In this document: piece after piece, positions 44,203-52,879 of the stretch
How the letters are laid out: every line of letters starts with the position of its first letter
Numbering within the stretch: the stretch's first letter is position 1
Assembly (NCBI RefSeq): GCF_046484155.1
Contig: NZ_JAWOBT010000047.1
Coordinates: 14,618-78,617 of the forward strand
DNA length: 64,000 bases
Source: Alkalibacterium sp046484155
GTDB taxonomy: Bacteria; Bacillota; Bacilli; Lactobacillales; Carnobacteriaceae_A
Direction: 5' to 3'
Program-made: the position numbers and the translations under genes
Notes under the pieces: generated by a model
Seen by the model: only the letters and a program-made list of their open reading frames with translations
The model's database searches: none
What the model was told of the DNA's origin: nothing

Positions 44203-45441
44203 ATGGATTTAGAATTTGATTCTTTTGCTGCAAATGGAGCTAAGATAAAAGTGATTGGTGTCGGTGGTGCAGGTGGAAATGCTGTAAACCGAATGATTGA
44301 AGATGGCGTACAAGGCGTTGAATTTATTGTAGCTAATACTGATTTACAAGCGTTAGATATGATGAGTGCAGAAACTAAAATTCAACTTGGGCCTAAATTA
44401 ACACGTGGTTTGGGTGCTGGAGCTAACCCGGAGGTTGGAAGAAAATCTGCCGAGGAAAGTGAAGAGGCATTAGCAGAAGCTTTAAAAGGTGCTGATATGG
44501 TCTTCGTTACTGCAGGAATGGGTGGCGGAACAGGAACTGGTGCTGCTGGAATCGTAGCAAGGATCGCTAAAGAGCAAGGCGCTTTAACCGTCGGTGTGAT
44601 TACTCGACCGTTTACATTTGAAGGTCCTAAAAAAGGGCGTTTTGCGGCAGAAGGTATTGCATCTATGCGCGAGCACGTGGACACCTTAGTAACGATTTCC
44701 AATAACCGTCTACTTGAAATCGTAGACAAGAAAACACCTATGATGGAAGCCTTTAGAGAAGCAGATAACGTGCTGCGACAAGGTGTTCAGGGTATTTCTG
44801 ATTTAATTACAAATCCTGGCTATGTCAACCTGGACTTTGCTGATGTTAAAACAGTAATGGAAAACCAAGGATCAGCATTGATGGGTATCGGTACAGCCTC
44901 TGGCGAAAACAGAACAGCTGAAGCGACTAAAAAAGCTATTTCATCTCCGTTGTTAGAAATATCATTGGATGGAGCCGAAAATGTATTGTTAAATATTACT
45001 GGTGGTTCTGACTTGACACTATTTGAAGCACAAGATGCTTCTGATATTGTATCAGGAGCAGCAACGAACGAAGTCAATATAATCTTTGGGACGTCGATCA
45101 ACGAAGATTTGGGAGACGAGGTAGTCGTTACTGTTATTGCTACGGGTATTGATCCTGAAAAAAGAGGTTCTCAATCAAAACAAGCTAAACAGGCCAAACA
45201 AGTAGCCCAAAAAACTTCAAATCAAACTCAGTCAGTGAATAAAGAAAGAGATCCTTTTGGTAACTGGGATATTCGAAAAGAACCTAATCTAAGAGATCGA
45301 CATAATGCTGATTTAGATGAAAAAGCTGAAAATAAAGTTGACTCTTCAAAAAACCTCTTTGATCGTGAGGATACTTCTGGGGATTCATCTAATGCTGAAG
45401 AAATGGATACTCCTCCTTTCTTCAGAAGAAGACGTAAATAA
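44203..45441 (+). CDS. ftsZ: Cell division GTPase FtsZ
   Basis: Tubulin-like GTPase forming the Z ring. The 412-residue protein has IKVIGVGGAGGNAVNRMI, FIVANTDLQAL and the tubulin signature GGGTGTG at about residues 106-112. After a glutamine-rich linker (residues 325-385) it ends in TPPFFRRRRK, the conserved tail that binds FtsA and SepF. ATG 44203 has AGGAGGAAA upstream. The in-frame ATG at 44167 overlaps the ftsA stop and lacks a ribosome site. Confidence 0.98.
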   Translation: MDLEFDSFAANGAKIKVIGVGGAGGNAVNRMIEDGVQGVEFIVANTDLQALDMMSAETKIQLGPKLTRGLGAGANPEVGRKSAEESEEALAEALKGADMVFVTAGMGGGTGTGAAGIVARIAKEQGALTVGVITRPFTFEGPKKGRFAAEGIASMREHVDTLVTISNNRLLEIVDKKTPMMEAFREADNVLRQGVQGISDLITNPGYVNLDFADVKTVMENQGSALMGIGTASGENRTAEATKKAISSPLLEISLDGAENVLLNITGGSDLTLFEAQDASDIVSGAATNEVNIIFGTSINEDLGDEVVVTVIATGIDPEKRGSQSKQAKQAKQVAQKTSNQTQSVNKERDPFGNWDIRKEPNLRDRHNADLDEKAENKVDSSKNLFDREDTSGDSSNAEEMDTPPFFRRRRK

Positions 45442-45464
45442 ATCGTCAGAAAGGAAGAGTATAA

Positions 45465-45932
45465 ATGAATTTAAAGGATAAATTAAATGATTATTTTTCT
45501 CTGAATGATAGTGATGACGACTTAGAATATGAACTGGAAGTTGCTTCGCCTCAAAAGGAGAATAAGATAACGACAGCTCCTTTAGCTTCACCTAATAATA
45601 AAAAGGTTAGCAATAAGACGGCTAGTCAAAATGTAGTTGCTATAAATCAACAACAAGCTTTAAAAAAACCACGAATAAAAGTGGTCGAACCTCGCTTATA
45701 TTCAGAAGTACAGTCTATTGCTGATGTGTTGTTAAACAATCAGTCAGTTATTTTGAATTTCAGAAGAATGGAAAAAGAACAGGCCAAACAAATGATTGAT
45801 TTCTTAATGGGGACGACCTATGCAATTAAAGGTGATATCCAAAGATTAGGAGAAGAAATATTCATCTGTACACCTCAATCGTTCGAAGTTGATGGTACAG
45901 AATTACAGGCGTTAAAAAATACTGATTTTTAA
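45465..45932 (+). CDS. sepF: Cell division protein SepF
   Basis: A 155-residue protein that bundles FtsZ and can serve as a membrane anchor alongside FtsA. It has an N-terminal amphipathic start (MNLKDKLNDYFSL), a variable linker of about 65 residues and the DUF552 core (VVEPRLYSEVQSIADVLL, VILNFRRMEKEQAKQMIDFL). It follows ftsZ directly, with no ylmD or ylmE between them as in Bacillus. AAAGGAAGAG precedes the ATG. Confidence 0.94.
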   Translation: MNLKDKLNDYFSLNDSDDDLEYELEVASPQKENKITTAPLASPNNKKVSNKTASQNVVAINQQQALKKPRIKVVEPRLYSEVQSIADVLLNNQSVILNFRRMEKEQAKQMIDFLMGTTYAIKGDIQRLGEEIFICTPQSFEVDGTELQALKNTDF

Positions 45933-45957
45933 TTAGAATGGAGCTCCAAAAGTAATT

Positions 45958-46257
45958 ATGTTAGTTCAAATATTATCAGCGATCTATAGTTTGATTATGC
46001 AAGGTATTAATCTTTATAGAATTGCTTTAGTTGTTTATTTTTTGTTATCTTGGATGCCTGGCGGATACCAATCTAAGCTGGGACAAATTCTCATAAGGAT
46101 TTGTGAACCGTACGTAGGTATATTCAGAAAATTTGTTCCACCTATCGGCATGATAAGTTTAGCAGGAATTGTTGCTTTTTTCGCATTGAATTTCATCGAG
46201 TATGGTGTACAAGCCGTATTTCAACTTTTATTTAATCTTTTAATACAAATTGGATGA
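45958..46257 (+). CDS. YggT family membrane protein (YlmG)
   Basis: A 99-residue membrane protein with two main hydrophobic segments (residues 4-30 and 64-97) around ILIRICEPYVGIFRKFVPP, which carries the RxxEP-type motif of the family. Related proteins influence nucleoid or chloroplast division. Position between sepF and ylmH is conserved. ATG 45958 has only a modest ribosome site (GGAG 14 bases upstream). Confidence 0.9.
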   Translation: MLVQILSAIYSLIMQGINLYRIALVVYFLLSWMPGGYQSKLGQILIRICEPYVGIFRKFVPPIGMISLAGIVAFFALNFIEYGVQAVFQLLFNLLIQIG

Positions 46258-46263
46258 TGCTGA

Positions 46264-47049
46264 ATGGAAAATTTATATCAACATTTTAGAGAAGATGAAA
46301 GACTATTTATTGATCACGTGTTGGATTGGATACAGAAGGTGGAATTACAATATTCACCTTATCTGACTCCTTTCTTGGACCCAAGGGAACAACATATTGT
46401 GGATACGATTATAGGTCAGCATAATGAAGTGAAAGCTGAAGCTTTTGGAGGATATGAGGCGGCTGAGAGAAAACGCCTTTATCTCTCTCCTTCATATTTT
46501 GAACCTGCACAAGAGGATTTTGAAATTAAAATCGCCGAGCTACGTTATCCTAAAAAATTTGCTGACTTATCTCATGGCAAAATTTTGGGAACACTTATGG
46601 GGGCAGGGGTAAAGCGAGAAATGATTGGAGATATTATCACTGATGGAGAACGTTGGCAATTTTTCGCTGACGTATCGATCATGCAATTTCTCCTTTCAAC
46701 TTTAACCAAAATTGGTAACATAACCGTCCAAATCGAAGAAATCCCATATACGGAAATTCTTCTTCCTAAGGATACATGGGAGGAAAGAAATGAAGTTGTT
46801 TCTTCTTTGAGACTGGATGTCATATTGGCTAAAGTTTTTCACATTTCAAGACAAAAATCTAAAGAACTCATTTCATCAAAGAAAGTAAAAGTGAATTGGA
46901 ATGAAACCGAGAGACCGGATATGTTACTAGGTATACATGATGTCCTTTCGATTCGTGGGTACGGTCGACTTCGGATAGAAGCAATCGAAGGGAAAACAAA
47001 AAAAGAAAAAATCAGACTCAAGATAGGTTTTTTAGACCGCAATAGATAA
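46264..47049 (+). CDS. YlmH family S4-domain RNA-binding protein
   Basis: A 261-residue protein with an N-terminal DUF-type domain (LTPFLDPREQHIVDTIIGQH, AFGGYEAAERKRLYL) and a C-terminal S4 RNA-binding domain (LRLDVILAKVFHISRQKSKE, about residues 180-240). Relatives bind stalled 50S-peptidyl-tRNA complexes in rescue of translation. The 3' end of the gene contains the left arm of a 14-bp inverted repeat. The last gene before divIVA. Confidence 0.92.
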   Translation: MENLYQHFREDERLFIDHVLDWIQKVELQYSPYLTPFLDPREQHIVDTIIGQHNEVKAEAFGGYEAAERKRLYLSPSYFEPAQEDFEIKIAELRYPKKFADLSHGKILGTLMGAGVKREMIGDIITDGERWQFFADVSIMQFLLSTLTKIGNITVQIEEIPYTEILLPKDTWEERNEVVSSLRLDVILAKVFHISRQKSKELISSKKVKVNWNETERPDMLLGIHDVLSIRGYGRLRIEAIEGKTKKEKIRLKIGFLDRNR

Positions 47050-47076
47050 AAACTTGAGTCTGATTTGGACTTTTTT
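47009..47076 (+). terminator. Inverted repeat overlapping the ylmH 3' end
   Basis: AAATCAGACTCAAG (47009-47022, inside ylmH) and CTTGAGTCTGATTT (47053-47066) form a 14-bp perfect stem around the stop codon. GGACT6 follows. The 30-base loop is long for a terminator, so activity is uncertain. Confidence 0.55.
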
Positions 47077-47117
47077 ATATTAAGACAGTAATCAAATAAT
47101 TATGGAGGTGTTTTTCC

Positions 47118-47792
47118 ATGGCGCTAACACCAATGGATATACATAATAAAGAGTTCCCTGTTAGAATGAGAGGATATGATCAGGATCAAGTCAATGACTA
47201 TCTGGATCAAATCATTAAAGATTACGAAATGCTTTTGAAGCAGAAAAAAGAAATGGAAAAGAAATTAGTTTTAGCTGAAGAAAAATTGGCTAACTATGAT
47301 CAGATGCATGATTCATTAAATAAATCTATTTTAGTTGCGCAAGAAGCAGCTGACAGATTGAAACTTAATGCAGAAAAAGAAGCAGAAATGATTGCTAAAG
47401 AAGCAGGCACTGAAGCTTCAAATTTAAAACACGAAGCTGAAAATAATGCGGATGAATTATTAAAAGATGCGGTGACTAAGGCACGTAAAATCGAATTGGA
47501 AACAGAAGAACTAAGAAAACAGAGCAGAATATTTAGACAAAGACTCCAATTAATGATAGAATCTCAATTGGAATTAGTGAAAAAAGAAGAGTGGGATGAT
47601 ATATTACAACCCCCCTTCTCCGAACAACCTGAAATAGAGACAATCAAAGAAGTGAAAAAAGAATTGGATCAAAAAGACAGTGAAGAACGTTCGGGAGTAG
47701 CAGAGACCACTAAAGTATCATCTTTACCAATAGATAACAGTACTGATGATGAGTATGAAGAGGGCATGACGCCAGCTATTGAGCTTCCATAA
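47118..47792 (+). CDS. divIVA: Cell division initiation protein DivIVA
   Basis: A 224-residue coiled-coil protein that senses membrane curvature at poles and septa. It starts with the lipid-binding segment ALTPMDIHNKEFPVRMRGYD and NDYLDQIIKDYEMLL. Then come long heptad stretches (residues 35-160) and an acidic, disordered C-terminus. GGAGGTG precedes the ATG. It sits between the ylm genes and the Ile T-box as in many Firmicutes. Confidence 0.95.
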   Translation: MALTPMDIHNKEFPVRMRGYDQDQVNDYLDQIIKDYEMLLKQKKEMEKKLVLAEEKLANYDQMHDSLNKSILVAQEAADRLKLNAEKEAEMIAKEAGTEASNLKHEAENNADELLKDAVTKARKIELETEELRKQSRIFRQRLQLMIESQLELVKKEEWDDILQPPFSEQPEIETIKEVKKELDQKDSEERSGVAETTKVSSLPIDNSTDDEYEEGMTPAIELP

Positions 47793-47825
47793 ATTAAATA
47801 ATCAAAAAAAGCTTGAAACACCTTT

Positions 47826-48026
47826 TTGGTGAAAACTTCACAGAGAGTCAATGAGTGCTGAGAAATTGACAAGTAGAAACTGAAATTGATCCTTCAAGTC
47901 ATCGGATAATGAAAAGAGTAATTATTCGCGTTTCCTGCGTTAAAGGATCGAGGAAAAGTAATGTTACTTTTCAAATTAAGGTGGTACCACGAAGATTTCG
48001 TCCTTTCGGATGGAGTCTTTTTTTTT
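47826..48026 (+). promoter_or_regulatory. T-box riboswitch for isoleucine (ileS leader)
   Basis: The invariant T-box AAGGTGGTACCACG is at 47978-47991. Its TGGT can pair with ACCA, the tRNA end with discriminator A as in tRNA-Ile. The terminator stem AAGATTTCGTCC / GGATGGAGTCTT (47992-48003, 48008-48019) with T8 follows. The Stem I region contains AGAGAGT and TGAGAAATTG, and an ATC at 47889-47891 placed as the specifier codon for isoleucine. Uncharged tRNA-Ile should promote antitermination into ileS. Exact 5' boundary and specifier loop were placed by eye. Confidence 0.88.
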
Positions 48027-48057
48027 GCATAAAAAAAATAACATTAAGGGTGATGAA

Positions 48058-50838
48058 ATGGAAATGAAAGAGACGCTGAATCTGCTTAAAACACAGTTTC
48101 CTATGCGAGCAAACTTACCTAATAAAGAACCAGAAAGACAACAGGAGTGGAACGAACAAGATGTTTATAATCAGCGACAAGAGCTGAATAAGGATAAGTC
48201 GGCATTTATTCTGCACGACGGACCTCCTTATGCAAACGGGAATATTCATATCGGTCATGCTTTGAATAAGATATCAAAAGACATTATCGTAAGGTATAAA
48301 TCTATGTCAGGTTTTCGTTCACCATATGTACCAGGGTGGGACACGCATGGTCTTCCGATTGAACAAGCACTCACGAATACAGGTGTGGATAGAAAATCAA
48401 TGTCTGTTGCAGAATTCAGGAAATTATGTGAAGACTATGCCTGGAAACAAGTTAACAAGCAGCGCGAAGATTTTAAACGACTGGGTGTTGCTGGGGAATG
48501 GGATAATCCTTATGTTACTTTAACCAAAGATTATGAAGCAGAACAAATTCGTGTTTTCGGAAAAATGGCAGAAAAAGGTTATATTTATAGAGGCTTGAAA
48601 CCGATCTACTGGTCACCATCAAGTGAATCCGCGTTGGCTGAAGCTGAGATTGAATACCATGATGTCCGTTCTGCTAATATTTATGTTGCATTTAACGTGA
48701 AAGACGGTAAATCTTTACTTGATACGGATACCTCATTTGTTATTTGGACAACTACTCCATGGACACTACCGGCTAATCTGGCTATCGCAGTTAAACCTGA
48801 TGCAAATTATGGCGTATACGAAGCAGATGGCAGAAAATTTGTCGTGGCATCTGAAATGGCTGATGAAGTCGCTGAAACCTTGGAGTGGAACGAGGTCAAA
48901 TTGATCAAAGAAATTCCAGGTAAAGATTTAGAAGGTGTTACAGCACAACACCCATTTTACGATAGAGAATCTCTGCTCATTATCGGGGACCATGTTACAT
49001 TGGAAGATGGTACTGGTTTGGTTCATACCGCTCCTGGTCATGGTGAAGATGACTATATTGTGTGTCAAAAATATAAATTGCCCATCATATCACCAGTTGA
49101 TGGTAGAGGTTGCTTTACTGACGAAGCACCTGGATTAGAAGGTGTATTTTACGATAAAGCAAACAAAATAATCACCGGATGGTTAGAAGAGAAGGATGCT
49201 TTATTAAAACTTGAATTCTTTACACATAGTTATCCGCATGACTGGCGAACAAAAAAACCTGTCATATTTAGAGCGACACCACAATGGTTTGCTTCTATAG
49301 ATGATTTTAGACAAGATATTTTAGAGGCTGTTGAAAAAGTAGACTGGATACAACCATGGGGAATGCAACGTATATATAACATGGTGCGTGACCGTGGAGA
49401 TTGGGTCATTTCGAGACAACGTGCATGGGGTGTACCTCTACCTATATTTTATGGTGAAAATGGAGAGTCAATTATTACCCCAGAAACAACTGAACATGCA
49501 GCTGAATTATTTGCTGAACATGGTTCAAATGTATGGTTTGAGAGAGAAGCAAAAGACTTATTACCAGAAGGCTTCGAACATCCTTCTAGCCCTAATGGTA
49601 TATTTACAAAAGAAACGGATATTATGGATGTATGGTTTGATTCAGGATCTTCACATCATGCCGTTCTTCGTCAAAGAGAAAACCTTACATTCCCAGCTGA
49701 TTTGTATTTAGAAGGATCTGATCAGTACCGTGGGTGGTTCAACTCCAGTATAACAACGTCGGTAGCCATAAATGGTGTTTCACCTTATAAAGCTGTTTTG
49801 TCACAAGGAATGGTTTTAGATGGGGCAGGTAAGAAGATGAGTAAATCGATTGGGAATGTCATCGATCCCAATAAAGTTATCAAACAAATGGGTGCAGACT
49901 TGATTCGTTTATGGGTTTCTAGTGTTGATACCCAAGCTGATGTTAGAGTAAGTATGGATATCTTAAAACAGGTATCAGAAGTATATCGCAAAATAAGAAA
50001 TACCATTCGTTTCTTGATTCAAAATACAGAAGATTTCGATTTCAAAAAGGATGGCATTGCTTATGCCGACTTAAGACCAGTTGATCAATACATGATGAAT
50101 AAATTGAATCAAACAGTCGAGCATGTCGTTGACGGTTATGAACGTTATAATTTCCCTGATATCTTTAAAGAAATCAATCATTTCTGTACGCTAGATGTAT
50201 CGAACTTTTATGCTAACTTTGCGAAAGATATTCTTTATATCGATGCTCCGGATGCATACGACAGACGTGCGATGCAGACAGTCTTTTACCACATCGTTAG
50301 AGACTTGACTAAGATGCTCACACCAATCTTACCTCATACTGCTGAAGAAATTTGGAGTTATTTAGAAGAAGAAGAACAGTTTGTTCAGTTAGCCGAATTC
50401 CCTGAAGTGAAAGACTATAGTAATTCAGATGAGATATTAAACCAGTGGAAAGCATTCATGTCTTTACGTGATAAAGTGCTGAAAGCTAATGAAGTAGCCA
50501 GAGAAAATAAAGTCATTGGTAAAGACTTTGAAGCAAAAACAACCTTGTTTGTTTCCGAGTCAGTGAGAGAGCTATTAAATAGTTTGAACAGTGATATTAG
50601 ACAAATATTGATTGCTTCAGAGATCGATGTGAAAGATTTGGAAGAAAAACCAGAAGACGACAGAATATTAGATTTCGAGAATGTATCCATTTTAGTTGAA
50701 AGAATGCAAGGGGATGTGTGTACACGATGCCGTATTACAACTGAGGATAGTATTCAGTTATCTGAAGATGAATTCTTATGCCGACGTTGTCATGATATCT
50801 GTGAAGAGCATTATCCAGAAGTATTGATTCAGGATTAA
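48058..50838 (+). CDS. ileS: Isoleucyl-tRNA synthetase
   Basis: Class I synthetase of 926 residues, with editing domain. Motifs are PPYANGNIHIGHALNK (HIGH) near residue 63, the CP1 editing region with WTTTPWTLPANLAIAV, DVWFDSGSSHHAV and GKKMSKSIGNVIDP (KMSKS). The C-terminal zinc ribbon is CTRCRITTED with FLCRRCH. I start at ATG 48058, 5 bases after AAGGGTG. ATG 48064 is possible and loses two residues. It is controlled by the T-box upstream and followed by a strong terminator. Confidence 0.97.
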   Translation: MEMKETLNLLKTQFPMRANLPNKEPERQQEWNEQDVYNQRQELNKDKSAFILHDGPPYANGNIHIGHALNKISKDIIVRYKSMSGFRSPYVPGWDTHGLPIEQALTNTGVDRKSMSVAEFRKLCEDYAWKQVNKQREDFKRLGVAGEWDNPYVTLTKDYEAEQIRVFGKMAEKGYIYRGLKPIYWSPSSESALAEAEIEYHDVRSANIYVAFNVKDGKSLLDTDTSFVIWTTTPWTLPANLAIAVKPDANYGVYEADGRKFVVASEMADEVAETLEWNEVKLIKEIPGKDLEGVTAQHPFYDRESLLIIGDHVTLEDGTGLVHTAPGHGEDDYIVCQKYKLPIISPVDGRGCFTDEAPGLEGVFYDKANKIITGWLEEKDALLKLEFFTHSYPHDWRTKKPVIFRATPQWFASIDDFRQDILEAVEKVDWIQPWGMQRIYNMVRDRGDWVISRQRAWGVPLPIFYGENGESIITPETTEHAAELFAEHGSNVWFEREAKDLLPEGFEHPSSPNGIFTKETDIMDVWFDSGSSHHAVLRQRENLTFPADLYLEGSDQYRGWFNSSITTSVAINGVSPYKAVLSQGMVLDGAGKKMSKSIGNVIDPNKVIKQMGADLIRLWVSSVDTQADVRVSMDILKQVSEVYRKIRNTIRFLIQNTEDFDFKKDGIAYADLRPVDQYMMNKLNQTVEHVVDGYERYNFPDIFKEINHFCTLDVSNFYANFAKDILYIDAPDAYDRRAMQTVFYHIVRDLTKMLTPILPHTAEEIWSYLEEEEQFVQLAEFPEVKDYSNSDEILNQWKAFMSLRDKVLKANEVARENKVIGKDFEAKTTLFVSESVRELLNSLNSDIRQILIASEIDVKDLEEKPEDDRILDFENVSILVERMQGDVCTRCRITTEDSIQLSEDEFLCRRCHDICEEHYPEVLIQD

Positions 50839-50850
50839 TATATATATAAA

Positions 50851-50891
50851 AAGGACTTCTCTATGGTTTTTATTAGAGAAGTTCTTTTTTT
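50851..50891 (+). terminator. Rho-independent terminator after ileS
   Basis: AAGGACTTCTCTA / TAGAGAAGTTCTT arms of 13 bp with a T-rich loop, then T6. Confidence 0.93.
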
Positions 50892-50904
50892 ATGAATCAT
50901 TATG

Positions 50905-50933
50905 TTGAAATAAAACGGTTTCTTATGTATAAT
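50905..50933 (+). promoter_or_regulatory. Promoter for the cold shock gene
   Basis: TTGAAA (50905-50910) and TATAAT (50928-50933) are 17 bases apart, with TG just before the -10. The leader of about 80 bases is typical of csp mRNAs. Confidence 0.87.
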
Positions 50934-51021
50934 TTAAGTGTAATGGAGATTGAAAAGATTGACACAGTAATCATGTATCATGTTTGATGTCTGTTGCAAT
51001 ACATTTTTAGGAGGATGCACA

Positions 51022-51222
51022 ATGGTTCAAGGGAAAGTAAAATGGTTTAACGCAGAAAAAGGTTTCGGATTTGTTGAGGTTGAAGGACATGAAGACGTAT
51101 TCGTTCACTTCAGCGCAATAGATAGCGAAGGATATAAGTCACTTGACGATGGTGAAGAAATTGAATTTGATATCGTAGAAGGCGAAAGAGGACCGCAAGC
51201 TGCAAACGTAAGAAAAATATAA
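51022..51222 (+). CDS. Cold shock protein (CspA family)
   Basis: A 66-residue single-domain RNA chaperone. It has RNP1 (KGFGFVEV) and RNP2 (VFVHFSAI) and begins MVQGKVKWFNAEKG. I start at ATG 51022, after AGGAGGATG. The longer in-frame ATG at 50980 lies in the mRNA leader. Which csp paralogue it is cannot be decided. It has its own promoter and terminator. Confidence 0.95.
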   Translation: MVQGKVKWFNAEKGFGFVEVEGHEDVFVHFSAIDSEGYKSLDDGEEIEFDIVEGERGPQAANVRKI

Positions 51223-51228
51223 AACAGA

Positions 51229-51262
51229 AAAAAGACTTCCTTTTAAAGGAAGTCTTTTTTTA
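51229..51262. terminator. Terminator between csp and glsB-like gene
   Basis: AAAGACTTCCTTT / AAAGGAAGTCTTT near-perfect palindrome with A6 and T7 flanks, usable by both convergent genes. Confidence 0.92.
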
Positions 51263-51283
51263 TTTTATTTATTGAATTTAATT

Positions 51284-51526
51284 TTATAGACGGCTTGCAA
51301 TCAAGTCGTATAAGAAAACGATTAAAATAGCACCGACAATAGCTGGTATAATATAAAAATCAGCTAATTGTGGCCCCATTTGGAATAATGCGTGGCCAGC
51401 CCAAGCGCCAATGAATCCAATTATGATATTACCAATAATACCACCGGGAACATTTGTACCAACGATAGCTTGACCGATTGCACCAATGATTCCTCCAATA
51501 ATAAGTGACCAAATAAATCCTACCAT
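51284..51526 (-). CDS. GlsB/YeaQ/YmgE family stress membrane protein
   Basis: An 80-residue membrane protein with three hydrophobic segments rich in glycine (SLIIGGIIGAIGQAIV, IIGNIIIGFIGAWAGHAL, PAIVGAILIVFLYDLI). This is the standard layout of the transglycosylase-associated/GlsB family, induced by stress in other bacteria. AGAGGAGAG precedes the ATG on the minus strand, and a good promoter lies upstream. Convergent with the cold shock gene. Confidence 0.92.
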   Translation of the reverse strand: MVGFIWSLIIGGIIGAIGQAIVGTNVPGGIIGNIIIGFIGAWAGHALFQMGPQLADFYIIPAIVGAILIVFLYDLIASRL

Positions 51527-51566
51527 ACGTATCTCTCCTCTATCTGAATTATGATCTTGCTTACAC

Positions 51567-51595
51567 AGTATATGAAACCGTCACATTTTATTCAA
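51567..51595 (-). promoter_or_regulatory. Promoter for the glsB-like gene
   Basis: On the minus strand TTGAAT (51595-51590) and TATACT (51572-51567) are 17 bases apart, 40 bases before the start codon. Confidence 0.8.
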
Positions 51596-51622
51596 ATTTT
51601 TTGACTCGAGAACTAAATAAAT

Positions 51623-52831
51623 TTATTCAGTCGTATCATCGGGTTCGGTTAATTTTAGTAATTGGTCTCTTAAACGATTCTCTAACTGAGTGAGTTGTAC
51701 TTCAGCTTCTTTGCGTTTAGATCGTCCTTCTCTTTGAATATTTAACGTTTCTTCTAAAGTCTCCATTAAATCTGACTGTGTTTTTTCAAGTGTGTCTATA
51801 TCGATGATGCTTCGTTCGTTTTCTTTTGCTGTTTCGATAGAAGAAATTTTCAGCATTTCGGAATTTTTTTTCAGCAATTCATTAGTAGTTTCCGATACTT
51901 GTCTTTGAGCAGTTACGGCTTCTTTTTGGCGAAGCAGTGTCAATGCAACTACGATCTGATTTTTCCACAAAGGAATAGCTGTGTTAATAGAAGTTTGGAT
52001 TTTTTCTGATAAAGCCTGATTCGTATTCTGAATGAGACGAATCTGTGGTGCCTGCTGGATAGTCATTTGACGAGCTGTTTTTAAATCATACACACGCTTA
52101 TCAAGTCGATTCAAAAATTGATTCAAGTCATTGACTTTTTGGACTTCCATCTGATTTTCACTCGATTCAGCATGTTCAATCGCTTTAGGGATGGTTTTAC
52201 TTTGTAATTCTTCTATCTTGACTTCTCCCGCAGCAATATAAACATTTAAAGCTTCAAAATAGTCATAATTTTTATCGTATAATTCTTCAAGCATTTCATT
52301 ATCATTTAATAAAAGTTCACGTTCTTTATCTAATTTAACAGCTATTTTATCTACTTGGGCACCTATTTTTTGGTACTTAGCTGTCGTTTCATAAATAGAC
52401 CGATTGATTTTTCTGAACATCTTTTGAAAAAAATTTTGATCTTCAGCTTTCAATTCATTAGGGTCAGCTTCTTTTAATCGAAACATCAAGTCATTGAGCG
52501 TTTCACCAATTTGATTGGTTTCTTGATTTTGGACATGGCTGAGAACAGAATGAGAGAACTCACCTAATTTTTGTTGAGCCTGAGCGCCATAATCCAAAAT
52601 GGAATCACTGTTAGACTCATCTATTTGTTTGGCTAGTTCGTAAGCTTGTGTCTTGCGTTGGTCACTGAGTGTATCGATCACTTTTTTTACTTCAGTTTTT
52701 TTTGTCAACGATCGACTCGCTTTTTTGACCTTGTCAATATCTGTTTTTTCTGAACCAAATGGGTTTGTGAGTAAATCATCAATGTCTGCTGATTTATGGG
52801 TATCAAACGAATTTTCGTGATTATTTGGCAT
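51623..52831 (-). CDS. TelA family protein (toxic anion resistance)
   Basis: A 402-residue TelA/KlaA family protein, largely helical and coiled coil, predicted cytosolic. Family features are ILDYGAQAQQKLGEFSHSVL, LYDKNYDYFEALNVYIAAGE, QAPQIRLIQNTNQALSEKIQ and IPLWKNQIVVALTLLRQKEA. Originally linked to tellurite resistance, but the molecular role is unclear. It lies 48 bases after the XpaC gene on the same strand, the usual pairing, so both are probably one operon. Confidence 0.93.
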   Translation of the reverse strand: MPNNHENSFDTHKSADIDDLLTNPFGSEKTDIDKVKKASRSLTKKTEVKKVIDTLSDQRKTQAYELAKQIDESNSDSILDYGAQAQQKLGEFSHSVLSHVQNQETNQIGETLNDLMFRLKEADPNELKAEDQNFFQKMFRKINRSIYETTAKYQKIGAQVDKIAVKLDKERELLLNDNEMLEELYDKNYDYFEALNVYIAAGEVKIEELQSKTIPKAIEHAESSENQMEVQKVNDLNQFLNRLDKRVYDLKTARQMTIQQAPQIRLIQNTNQALSEKIQTSINTAIPLWKNQIVVALTLLRQKEAVTAQRQVSETTNELLKKNSEMLKISSIETAKENERSIIDIDTLEKTQSDLMETLEETLNIQREGRSKRKEAEVQLTQLENRLRDQLLKLTEPDDTTE

Positions 52832-52879
52832 AGGTTACACCTCTCGTATAATTTTTATATTGGATTCGAGTTTAATTGT

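Noticed and set aside
44382..44729. Long open frame antisense to ftsZ
   Set aside because: A shadow of ftsZ codon usage. It has no ribosome site and no independent features.
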